Source: Bog-473 sp035552395
GTDB taxonomy: Bacteria > Actinomycetota > Acidimicrobiia > Acidimicrobiales > RAAP-2
Direction: 5' to 3'
NCBI GenBank assembly: GCA_035552395.1
Contig: DASZLL010000006.1
Coordinates: forward strand, 1 to 64,000
Length of the DNA: 64,000 bases
This document shows positions 57,636 to 64,000 of this stretch, one piece after another (position 1 is the stretch's first letter; the number at the start of each line of letters is the position of its first letter). The translations under genes and the position numbers were made by a program. Below the pieces are notes generated by a model. That model saw only the letters and a program-made list of their open reading frames with translations, searched no databases and had not been told where the DNA came from.

Positions 57636-58078
57636 TCAGAGATCCCGATGCATGGAGGCCTCCGTCTTCGACTGCTCGACCGAGGCCGCGAGCGCGCCCG
57701 TCGCACTGCTCACGGGCAGATTGCCCAGGATGATCGAGAACGTGACGCTGCGCCCGATATTGTCGTGAGGTAGCCAGCCCGGCTGTTGCCCAACAACATG
57801 ACCTGGCCCGTCGGTGAGCCGATGACACGGTTCCCCGTTTTGAGTTGGGCGCGCCCGGCTACCTGTGACCTCTGGAGGACGTTGGCCAAGGTTCCGCTGC
57901 AGCCGAGGACGGGGCGGCTGGTCCGGAACGTCGCGCCGTAGCTGGTGGATGTCACGCCGCGCAGGAACGTGGTGAAGGCGTTGACGGTGAGCGCCCCTGG
58001 TCGTCCGAACCGGCTCCATCGAGGACAAAGACGCTCTTGGAGGGAACGCTCAGCTGATTCAGCTCGGAGAGATCCGAT
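57636..58078 (-). pseudogene. Decayed D-Ala-D-Ala carboxypeptidase (peptidase S13)
   Basis: Pieces of a PBP4/DacB-type (S13) enzyme are spread over at least two frames. In order: SVPSKSVFVLDGAGSDDQGR; after a frame change TTFLRGVTSTSYGATFRTSR with PVLGCSGTLANVLQRSQVAG and LKTGN, corresponding to the family's 'LPVLGVDGTL' and KTG box; then LLGNSRAGYLTT; and after a further shift GRSVTFSIILGNLP, ending MHRDL. The N-terminal half with the SxxK nucleophile is missing. Two frameshifts and truncation mean it is not functional. Confidence 0.7.
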
Positions 58079-58122
58079 GCTCGGTGATGGAAAAGAGTTC
58101 AGGGAATGGGCCGCGCAACCGT

Positions 58123-58452
58123 TCAGTCCGCGCGGAGGCTCTTGGGTGCTCGACGCCTCCACGACTCGCCGAGTAGCTCGCGCACGAGGGCGCGGTCGGC
58201 GTGCTTGAGGACGATGCGGCACCCGCTGAGCTTCTTACCCCACCTCAGCTCTTCCACCACGCCGGGGAACTCGGCGCGGTAGGACGCCACCTCGTCCTCG
58301 GGGAGGAAGACGTGGAGGCGGCCACCCTCGGGCGGCATGGTGGCAAAGATCTTCCCGCGCACCCGGAACGAGGTCATGTCGTGGTGCGGTTGCTCGGCGG
58401 CCTCGGGCAGGGCGAGCGCCAGCTTGCGCACGCCGGCGGCCGAGACGCTCAC
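58123..58452 (-). CDS. YjbR/MmcQ family protein
   Basis: A 109-residue protein: VRKLALALPEAAEQPHHDMT, SFRVRGKIFATMPPEGG, and LSGCRIVLKHADRALVRELL with ESWRRRAPKSL. This is the MmcQ/YjbR fold, a small winged alpha/beta protein of unknown molecular role. GTG 58452 lies three bases from the glutamine amidotransferase stop, so it is the last gene of the helicase operon. Confidence 0.85.
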   Translation of the reverse strand: MSVSAAGVRKLALALPEAAEQPHHDMTSFRVRGKIFATMPPEGGRLHVFLPEDEVASYRAEFPGVVEELRWGKKLSGCRIVLKHADRALVRELLGESWRRRAPKSLRAD

Positions 58453-58454
58453 GA

Positions 58455-59132
58455 TCAGGCTCCCGGCAGCGCGACAAAGCGCCGTACGAGCGCGTCGCCG
58501 GCGCGGCTGACATGCGCCACGTCGGAGGCGCGCACGAACACGCCGGGCGGGAGGTGTTCCGCCCACTGCCCGACCAGGCTCCCCGTGACCTCGACGTGGA
58601 ACTGAAGCCCGTAGGCGCGGGCACCAACCCGAAAGGCCTGGTTCTCGTACGCCTCGTTGCCGGCCAAGCGGACCGAGCCGTCGGGCAGGGTGAACGTGTC
58701 CCCGTGCCAGTGCACGCACGGCAAGGGCGACGGGGCGTCGCCGAAAACCGGATCGGAGAGCGCGGCGGTAGTCAGGTGGACCTCGCCGACCCCGCACTCG
58801 GGCTCCGGTCCCGTCTTCACCTCAGCGCCCAGCGCCGCCGCCAGTTGCTGAGCACCGAGGCACACGCCGAGCACCGGCCGTCCAGCCTCGACGGCCGCCC
58901 GCAGCAGAGCCCGCTCTGGCTCGAGCCAGGACAGGTCGTCGTGCACGCCCATCGGTCCGCCCATGACGACGAGTCCCGCCATCGCGCCGACGGCGTCCGG
59001 CGCCGGGACGGTGTCGCCCTGATCGATGCGCACCAATTCGAGGCGGCTTCCCGTGTCGGCGATGGCGCCAGCGAACGCGCCCGGCCCCTCAAACGCGACA
59101 TGCTGGAGCACAACCCACGAGTCCACGCCCAC
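58455..59132 (-). CDS. Type 1 glutamine amidotransferase (GMP synthase-like)
   Basis: A 225-residue class I glutamine amidotransferase domain protein. The nucleophile elbow is RPVLGVCLGAQQLAAALGAE and the His-Glu pair YGLQFHVEVTGS. These free-standing enzymes hydrolyse glutamine for an unknown acceptor, or cleave gamma-glutamyl compounds. It is six bases downstream of the PIG-L gene. Start GTG 59132. Confidence 0.88.
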   Translation of the reverse strand: MGVDSWVVLQHVAFEGPGAFAGAIADTGSRLELVRIDQGDTVPAPDAVGAMAGLVVMGGPMGVHDDLSWLEPERALLRAAVEAGRPVLGVCLGAQQLAAALGAEVKTGPEPECGVGEVHLTTAALSDPVFGDAPSPLPCVHWHGDTFTLPDGSVRLAGNEAYENQAFRVGARAYGLQFHVEVTGSLVGQWAEHLPPGVFVRASDVAHVSRAGDALVRRFVALPGA

Positions 59133-59138
59133 GGCGAC

Positions 59139-59903
59139 TCAGGGGATGCGGGTGACGCTGAACGTCTCAGCCGAGCGCCCCTCGGGGAGGCCCGCCGCCT
59201 CAGCCGCGGCCCGTGCCCAGAGTCGCACCCGCTCCGCCGTCGGGTCGGGGTCGGGGAGCTGGCTCTTGTGACACATCAGCGCGGCGATCTTGTGCTCGAC
59301 CGTTGTTGTCGTGTCGACGGCGACGGCGGTGGACGGCACGCCCGGGCCCATGATCCAGATCTCGTTCACCGTCCACGGCTCGAGCCCCTCGTCCTCGAGC
59401 AACTCGGCATGCGCAAATGGATTGCGGGCGTCGGGGTACACGGCGCACACCGCTGCCTCGCCGGCGGCCATGTGGTCGGGATGGCTGGCGTAGATGAATT
59501 CCCAGTTGCGCTCGGGCGACTGCGTGATGACGCGCTGGGGACGCACCTGGCGGATCACCCGGCTGATGTCGCGCCGTAGCTCGATCGTCGCCTGCACCAT
59601 GCCGTCGGGGTGGCCGAGGAAACGCACGTCGCTCACGCCCACGACGGCGGCCGCCGCACGTTGCTCGTCCTGGCGTAGCCCTGCCATCTCTGCCCGTGAC
59701 ATCTCGCGGTCGGAGCCGCCGGCATCGCCGTTCGTCACGATGCAATAGGTCACCTCGAGGCCGGCCGCGGTAAAGGCAGCCACGCTGCCCGCCGAGCCGA
59801 AGTCGACGTCGTCGGGATGGGCGGTGACGATCAGTACCCGGTCGACCCCGTCCTCGGGTGACCAGAGGGTGATCGGAGCGACGTCGCGCTCGCTCAGACT
59901 CAG
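59139..59903 (-). CDS. PIG-L family deacetylase, probable CTG start
   Basis: About 254 residues of the LmbE/PIG-L fold: VLIVTAHPDDVDFGSAGSVA with the metal-binding AHPDD, then FLGHPDGMVQATIELRRDIS and YASHPDHMAAGEAAVCAVYP with HPDH. Such Zn enzymes remove acetyl groups from N-acetylglucosamine-type substrates, as in mycothiol synthesis (MshB, Mca). No ATG, GTG or TTG lies between the helicase stop and the AHPDD motif. A CTG at 59903 overlaps the helicase stop (CTGA) and has GAGGAG six bases upstream, so I take it as the start. The only classical alternative is far upstream at 60038, inside the helicase gene. Confidence 0.85.
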   Translation of the reverse strand: MSLSERDVAPITLWSPEDGVDRVLIVTAHPDDVDFGSAGSVAAFTAAGLEVTYCIVTNGDAGGSDREMSRAEMAGLRQDEQRAAAAVVGVSDVRFLGHPDGMVQATIELRRDISRVIRQVRPQRVITQSPERNWEFIYASHPDHMAAGEAAVCAVYPDARNPFAHAELLEDEGLEPWTVNEIWIMGPGVPSTAVAVDTTTTVEHKIAALMCHKSQLPDPDPTAERVRLWARAAAEAAGLPEGRSAETFSVTRIP

Positions 59904-61183
59904 AGCACGCTCTCCTCTGGCTTGGGCGTCCAGGCGGCGAGGTCGACCAGCCGGGGATCGTTGGAGAACATCTCGACGATCGGGATGCGCAGGCCCAGCC
60001 GGCGCTGGATCACTTCCATCTCGACCAGCTGGTTCCACAGCGAGAGGCTCACCACGACGCCGGCGCGGCCCGCACGAGCCGTGCGGCCCGAACGGTGTAG
60101 ATAGGCCTTGTGATCCTCGGGTGGGTCGTAGTGGATCACGCCGTCGACCGCCTCGATGTGGAGCCCGCGGGCCGCCACATCGGTCGCGACGAGCACGGGA
60201 AGTTTTCCGCTCGAGAAGTCGGCCAGCGCTTTCTCCCGGTTGGATTGCCGCAGATCACCGTGGATGGCCGCGGCGCGCACACCTTCTTTCGTGAGATTCT
60301 CGACCAGACGGTCCGCGCCGCGCTTGGTCCGGACGAAGAGGAGCGACTTCTCCTGGCTCTTGCAAATGGCCGCCGCCACCTTGACCTTGTCCATCTGGTG
60401 CACCTGCAGGAAACGGTGCTCCATGAGGGTGACGGTCTGGGTGGACGAGGCCACCTCGTGGAAGACGGGGTCGGTCAAGTAGCGCTTCACGAGACGGTCC
60501 ACCGCACCGTCGAGGGTGGCGGAGAACAAGAGGGTTTGATGCGCCTGGTCGAGACGGCGCAGCACCCACTCGACCTGGGGCATGAAGCCCATGTCGGCCA
60601 TGCGGTCCGCCTCGTCGAGGACGAGCGTCTCGAGGCCGTCGACGGCCACCTCACCGCGGTCGCCCAGATCGATGAGGCGGCCCGGGGTGGCGATCACGAG
60701 GTCGACGCCCTTACGGAGCTTGGCGACCTGGCGATCGATGTCCGCCCCGCCGTAGACGGCGACGGCCCGCAGGGACAGCTTTTGGGCCAGCGGGGCCAGC
60801 ACATCGTGGACCTGCACCGCGAGCTCGCGGGTCGGCAGGAGCACCAACGCCAGCGGGCGGGCCGGGCGAGTGGGCTGGGCCGGTCCCCCGGCAAGGCGAG
60901 TGGCCTTGGCCCGCTGGAGCAGCGGCACGCCGAAGGCGAGCGTCTTGCCGGACCCGGTCTTGGCCTTGCCGCAGACGTCGCGCCCGGCCAGGGCGTCGGC
61001 CACGGTCAGCGCCTGAATTGGAAAAGCGCTGACGATGCCTTCATCCGCCAGCGCTTTCGTGAGTTCTTCCGAGACGCCCAAGGACTCGAAGGTCCTGGCG
61101 GTCTCGTACGTATCGTCGCCCGGGGCGTCACTGCTTCCCGGGGGTGTGCCGGCATACGCGCCGGGCAAGGCCTCTACGGTCAT
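59900..61183 (-). CDS. DEAD-box RNA helicase
   Basis: A 427-residue ATP-dependent RNA helicase with all core motifs: Q motif FESLGVSEELTKALADEGIV, Walker A AKTGSGKT, PTRELA, ATPGRL, VLDEADRM, FSATL, RTKRGADRL, LVATDVAARGLHIE and HRSGRTARAG. It acts in RNA unwinding, for example ribosome assembly or cold growth; close to RhlE/CsdA-type but not separable by eye. First gene of an operon with the PIG-L, amidotransferase and YjbR genes. Basic C-terminal extension is absent. Confidence 0.93.
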   Translation of the reverse strand: MTVEALPGAYAGTPPGSSDAPGDDTYETARTFESLGVSEELTKALADEGIVSAFPIQALTVADALAGRDVCGKAKTGSGKTLAFGVPLLQRAKATRLAGGPAQPTRPARPLALVLLPTRELAVQVHDVLAPLAQKLSLRAVAVYGGADIDRQVAKLRKGVDLVIATPGRLIDLGDRGEVAVDGLETLVLDEADRMADMGFMPQVEWVLRRLDQAHQTLLFSATLDGAVDRLVKRYLTDPVFHEVASSTQTVTLMEHRFLQVHQMDKVKVAAAICKSQEKSLLFVRTKRGADRLVENLTKEGVRAAAIHGDLRQSNREKALADFSSGKLPVLVATDVAARGLHIEAVDGVIHYDPPEDHKAYLHRSGRTARAGRAGVVVSLSLWNQLVEMEVIQRRLGLRIPIVEMFSNDPRLVDLAAWTPKPEESVL

Positions 61184-61358
61184 GGACCCTCTCTGTGTTC
61201 AACGGCGGGACCGGTGCGCCTGCCACAGGAGTGAGAAACGGCCCCGACACGCCGGCCCCTGCCGGCGGTCGCAGTCCCCATTGTACCAGCCCAGAGCAGG
61301 TGTCTCGCGGCACTGTGTGCAAGAGTGATCGCTCCGACGAGCTGAGGAGGACCCGACG

Positions 61359-61826
61359 ATGGCGAAACTCGAGCCCGGCGCCACCGCCCCTGCGTTCACC
61401 CTGCCTGACCAGGACGGTAAGCCGGTCAAGCTCTCGGACTTCAAGGGTCAGCGGGTCATCGTCTACTTCTATCCCGCCGACGACACGCCCGGCTGCACGA
61501 AGGAAGCGTGCCAGTTCAACGACAACCTCAAGACGTTCGAGAAGTCGGGTGTGGCGGTACTCGGGATCTCGCCGGACAAGGCCGAGAAGCATGTCAAGTT
61601 CCGCACCAAGTACAAGCTCAAGTTCCCGCTTCTCACTGACGCCGACAAGTTGGTCATGGAGAAGTACGGCGCCTGGGGCGAGAAGACGATGTACGGAAAG
61701 AAGACGGTGGGGACCATCCGCTCTACCTTCCTCGTTGGACCCAACGGCAAGGTGCAACGGGCCTGGTACCACGTCAGGGCGGACGGCCACGCGGCGAAGG
61801 TGCTCGAAGAGGTCGCCCAGGGCTGA
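61359..61826 (+). CDS. bcp: Thioredoxin-dependent peroxiredoxin (Bcp)
   Basis: A 155-residue atypical two-Cys peroxiredoxin that reduces hydroperoxides with thioredoxin. The motif DDTPGCTKEACQFND holds the peroxidatic C46 and resolving C51, five residues apart as in Bcp/PrxQ. The preceding VIVYFYPAD and later GTIRSTFLVGPNGKVQRAWY are standard. Followed 19 bases later by a PPOX-fold gene in the same direction. Confidence 0.93.
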   Translation: MAKLEPGATAPAFTLPDQDGKPVKLSDFKGQRVIVYFYPADDTPGCTKEACQFNDNLKTFEKSGVAVLGISPDKAEKHVKFRTKYKLKFPLLTDADKLVMEKYGAWGEKTMYGKKTVGTIRSTFLVGPNGKVQRAWYHVRADGHAAKVLEEVAQG

Positions 61827-61844
61827 GCGCCGAATCGGGGGCTG

Positions 61845-62348
61845 ATGAGAACCTGGAACGAGTTCGCCGTCCTCCGTCCCGACCTGGCCGAGCCGGGGCG
61901 AGCGCTCCTCTACCAGGTCGGAGTCGGGCTCGGCTACCTGGCCACGACGCGGCTCGACGGTGGTCCGCGGGTGCACCCGATGTGCCCGATCGTCACGGCG
62001 CGTGGCGCGTTCGCCTTCATCGTCCCATCCCCCAAGCAGCGTGATCTCGTGCGGGACGGCCGTTACGCGCTGCACTCGTTTCCATGTGAAGACAACGAGG
62101 ACGGGTTCTATTGCACCGGCCGCGTCCGGCTCGTGACGGACGCAGGACTTCGCAGCGAAGTCGGCGCAGTGTTCGTCGCGGAGCGTGCCCGGCTCGGAGT
62201 CCCGATGCCGGCGGCAGACGACGCCCTGTTCGAGTTCCTGCTCGATGGTTGCCTCTTGACGCGCACAACCGGGCACGGGGACCCAGAGCCGGCGCACCAG
62301 GTCTGGAAGGACGCTGCAGTCGGCGAGCGGGGCCAAAGTGTGGGGTAG
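61845..62348 (+). CDS. Pyridoxamine 5'-phosphate oxidase-like protein
   Basis: A 167-residue split-barrel (PPOX) protein: YLATTRLDGGPRVHPMCPIV, AFIVPSPKQRDLVRDGRYAL and HSFPCEDNEDGFYCTGRVRL. The family binds FMN or F420; actinobacterial members are often F420-dependent, but the cofactor is not determined here. Probably co-transcribed with bcp. Confidence 0.82.
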   Translation: MRTWNEFAVLRPDLAEPGRALLYQVGVGLGYLATTRLDGGPRVHPMCPIVTARGAFAFIVPSPKQRDLVRDGRYALHSFPCEDNEDGFYCTGRVRLVTDAGLRSEVGAVFVAERARLGVPMPAADDALFEFLLDGCLLTRTTGHGDPEPAHQVWKDAAVGERGQSVG

Positions 62349-62354
62349 CCCGCC

Positions 62355-62402
62355 TTGACATCGCATGGTCGGAGAGACATAGTTATCTAGTCATCTAGAT
62401 AA
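62355..62402 (+). promoter_or_regulatory. Promoter and perfect palindrome before the GntR operon
   Basis: TTGACA (62355-62360) is followed after 17 bases by CATAGT (62378-62383) as -10. The perfect inverted repeat TTATCTAG-TCAT-CTAGATAA (62383-62402) starts at its last base. This is an operator position typical of self-repressing YtrA-like GntR regulators. Confidence 0.7.
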
Positions 62403-62413
62403 ATGGAGTGCTC

Positions 62414-62806
62414 GTGATCGAGTTCCATCTGGACAGCCGCTCCGGCGTCTCCCCCTATCTCCAGATCGTCCAGCAGGTCCGCCAGGCGTTGCGCGTCGGG
62501 TTGTTGCACGAGGGCGACCAGCTCCCGACGGTCAAGGAGGTGGTCGCGCAGCTCGCCATCAACCCGAACACGGTCCTCAAGGCCTACCGAGAGCTCGAGC
62601 ACGAAGGGCTGGCGAGCGCCCGCCCCGGCGTGGGGACGTTCGTCACCGGGTCGTTGGGCGGCGGGTCGTTGGCCGCGCAGGGCCCACTGCGCCGGGCGCT
62701 CCAAGGTTGGATCGCCAAGGCACGGCGGGCCGGGCTTGACGACGAGAGCATCGAAGCGCTGTTCCGCGATTCCTTTCGGTCCGAGACTCAGGAAGACATA
62801 GCGTGA
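62414..62806 (+). CDS. GntR (YtrA subfamily) regulator
   Basis: A 130-residue GntR-type regulator with only a short C-terminal dimer domain, as in the YtrA group: SPYLQIVQQVRQALRVGLLH, then EVVAQLAINPNTVLKAYREL and LASARPGVGTFVTG. YtrA regulators control ABC transporter operons that lie directly downstream, as here. GTG 62414 has GGAG five bases before it; a GTG at 62408 is possible. Its stop overlaps the next start (GTGA). Confidence 0.9.
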   Translation: MIEFHLDSRSGVSPYLQIVQQVRQALRVGLLHEGDQLPTVKEVVAQLAINPNTVLKAYRELEHEGLASARPGVGTFVTGSLGGGSLAAQGPLRRALQGWIAKARRAGLDDESIEALFRDSFRSETQEDIA

Positions 62807-63726
62807 GCGCGGTCCTGAACGCTCACAGATTGGGCAAACGCTACGGGCGTCGCTGGGCGCTCAACGAGTGTGACCTCGAGATCCCCGCTGGCCACGTGGT
62901 CGGGCTGGTCGGCCCGAACGGCGCCGGCAAGACCACCTTGCTGCACCTCGCCGTGGGCCTACTGACCCCGACCGCCGGCACCATCGACGTGTTGGGGAAC
63001 CGGCCGAGCGACGACCCGGCCCAGCTGGCGCGCGTCGGCTTCGTCGCGCAGGACACCCCCACATACGCGAGGCTGACGGTGGACGACCACCTCGCCCTCG
63101 GCGCGCACATGAACCCGGGCTGGGACGCCGAAGTCGCACGCCGGCGCATCGAAGACCTCGACCTCGACCCCAAGCAGCGGGCCGGCACGCTGTCGGGCGG
63201 ACAGCGCGCCCAGTTGGCTCTGACCCTCGCCGTGGCCAAGCGGCCCGAATTCCTCATCCTCGACGAGCCGGTGGCCAGCCTGGACCCCCTCGCCCGACGC
63301 GAATTCCTCCAGACCCTGATGGAAGTCGTGGCCGAGCAGGGGGTCAGCGTCCTCTTGTCCTCGCACCTCGTCGCGGACTTGGAGCGGGTGTGCGACTACC
63401 TGGTCGTGCTCGTGTCGTCGCGGGTGCAGGTGGCGGGCGAGGTCGACGAGCTGCTCTCCTCGCACCATCGGCTGATCGGGCCGCGCCATGACGTCGACTC
63501 CCTGCCAAGCGACCAGCACGTTATTGAGGAAAGCCACACCGACCGGCAGAGCACACTGCTCGTGCGGTGCGACGGCCCCGTCCTCGACCCGTCGTGGACG
63601 GTCGAGCAGCTCGACATGGAAGACCTCGTCCTGGCGTACATGGGCCAAGCGGACGCCGGGACGCGCCGCCGCCGCCGGCCCAACGGGGCGAATGCAAACG
63701 TGACCAAGTTGGACGTGTCCCGATGA
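62803..63726 (+). CDS. ABC transporter ATP-binding protein
   Basis: A 307-residue ATPase: Walker A VGPNGAGKTTLLHLAVGLLT, Q-loop GFVAQDTP, signature TLSGGQRAQLALTLAVAKRP, Walker B FLILDEPVASLDP and switch His in VLLSSHLVADLERV. The C-terminal 90 residues form a regulatory extension. It works with the membrane permease encoded next; the combination with a YtrA regulator resembles antibiotic-inducible ABC operons. Confidence 0.92.
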   Translation: MSAVLNAHRLGKRYGRRWALNECDLEIPAGHVVGLVGPNGAGKTTLLHLAVGLLTPTAGTIDVLGNRPSDDPAQLARVGFVAQDTPTYARLTVDDHLALGAHMNPGWDAEVARRRIEDLDLDPKQRAGTLSGGQRAQLALTLAVAKRPEFLILDEPVASLDPLARREFLQTLMEVVAEQGVSVLLSSHLVADLERVCDYLVVLVSSRVQVAGEVDELLSSHHRLIGPRHDVDSLPSDQHVIEESHTDRQSTLLVRCDGPVLDPSWTVEQLDMEDLVLAYMGQADAGTRRRRRPNGANANVTKLDVSR

Positions 63727-64000
63727 TCGTGTTCTCGTGGCGCCAATTCCGCTCGCAGGCAGTCGTGGGGATCGCCGGCCTCGTCGTGGTCGCCATCGTG
63801 CTCGCGGTCACCGGGCCACACCTCGTCAACGTCTACGACACGGCGGTCGCCGCCTGTAAAGCGTCCGGCGGGCAGAGCCCGGCGTGCAACAACCCGGTCA
63901 GCACCGCCTACGGAGGGCTGCGGATCGCGGTGACAGCGCTCGTCATGGTCATCCCCGCCCTCATCGGGATGTTCTGGGGGGCACCGCTGATCGCGCACGA
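63723..64000 (+). CDS. ABC transporter permease, 5' part only
   Basis: The first 92 residues of a membrane protein, cut by the window end. Helices at about 14-30 (VGIAGLVVVAIVLAVTGP) and 72-92 (IAVTALVMVIPALIGMFWGA) flank an outer loop with two Cys (CKASGGQSPAC) that could form a disulfide. ATG overlaps the ATPase stop (ATGA), so it is the cognate permease of the GntR-ABC operon. Confidence 0.85.
   Translation, partial: MIVFSWRQFRSQAVVGIAGLVVVAIVLAVTGPHLVNVYDTAVAACKASGGQSPACNNPVSTAYGGLRIAVTALVMVIPALIGMFWGAPLIAH

Noticed and set aside
59904..60038. ATG-initiated long form of the PIG-L enzyme
   Set aside because: It would overlap the helicase by about 140 bases with Arg/Pro-rich sequence of no known domain; the CTG at 59903 fits the local start-stop pattern better.

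Overview
This is a high-GC window (64 kb) with dense, mostly four-base-overlapping operons. It looks like an actinobacterial chromosome. The class Acidimicrobiia is the best guess (inference), because of the DUF3151 protein, the TlyA methyltransferase, the hopanoid operon gene order and two secreted proteins built on the 42-residue 'GYWLVxxDGGIFxFGDA' repeat that I associate with that group. No insertion sequence, phage, CRISPR array or plasmid gene was seen.

Region 1 (1-15.9 kb). It opens with the 3' end of a tRNA-Arg(CCG), a wrecked metallophosphoesterase gene and a channel-like membrane protein. The centrepiece is a minus-strand operon (12610 to 2281): hpnC, hpnD, hpnE, polyprenyl synthase, squalene-hopene cyclase, an HpnG-IspH fusion, hpnH and dxs. 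It covers most steps from DXP and isoprenoid precursors through squalene to hopene, and then to adenosylhopane and ribosylhopane. An unusual MerR-plus-TetR regulator sits just upstream, with a candidate promoter and operator between them. DegV, a PhyH-type dioxygenase and a 43-residue Lys-rich protein follow.

Region 2 (15.9-33.3 kb). Small regulator/effector pairs: an MFS exporter with TetR behind a perfect palindrome, TlyA, DoxX-MscS, a second MFS exporter, flavin and dihydrofolate-reductase-like proteins, ArsR-SRPBCC, AraC-VOC and hydrolase/TetR. A GT39-type membrane glycosyltransferase, an orphan FtsX-type permease, two hotdog thioesterases and DUF3151 follow.

Region 3 (33.3-54.6 kb). A secreted G1 glutamic peptidase, a MarR-controlled heterodimeric ABC exporter with one degenerate ATP site, a PaaX-type regulator facing a fatty-acid desaturase, a DODA-type dioxygenase, DUF2461, a secreted G1 peptidase fused to Ig and repeat domains, an SLC13/ArsB-like permease, esterase, SDR, arginyl-tRNA synthetase, an AttH-like protein, an FmdB zinc ribbon and a secreted repeat-plus-CHAP protein.

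Region 4 (54.6-64 kb). Aconitase, a decayed peptidase S13 gene, an operon of DEAD-box helicase, PIG-L deacetylase (apparent CTG start), glutamine amidotransferase and YjbR protein, then Bcp peroxiredoxin, a PPOX-fold protein and a GntR(YtrA)-ABC operon that runs off the end.

Most operon junctions share the pattern NTGA, where the stop of one gene overlaps the start of the next. ATGA, GTGA, TTGA and CTGA all occur, and this helped decide several starts. All functional calls come from reading motifs by eye; no database search was run.
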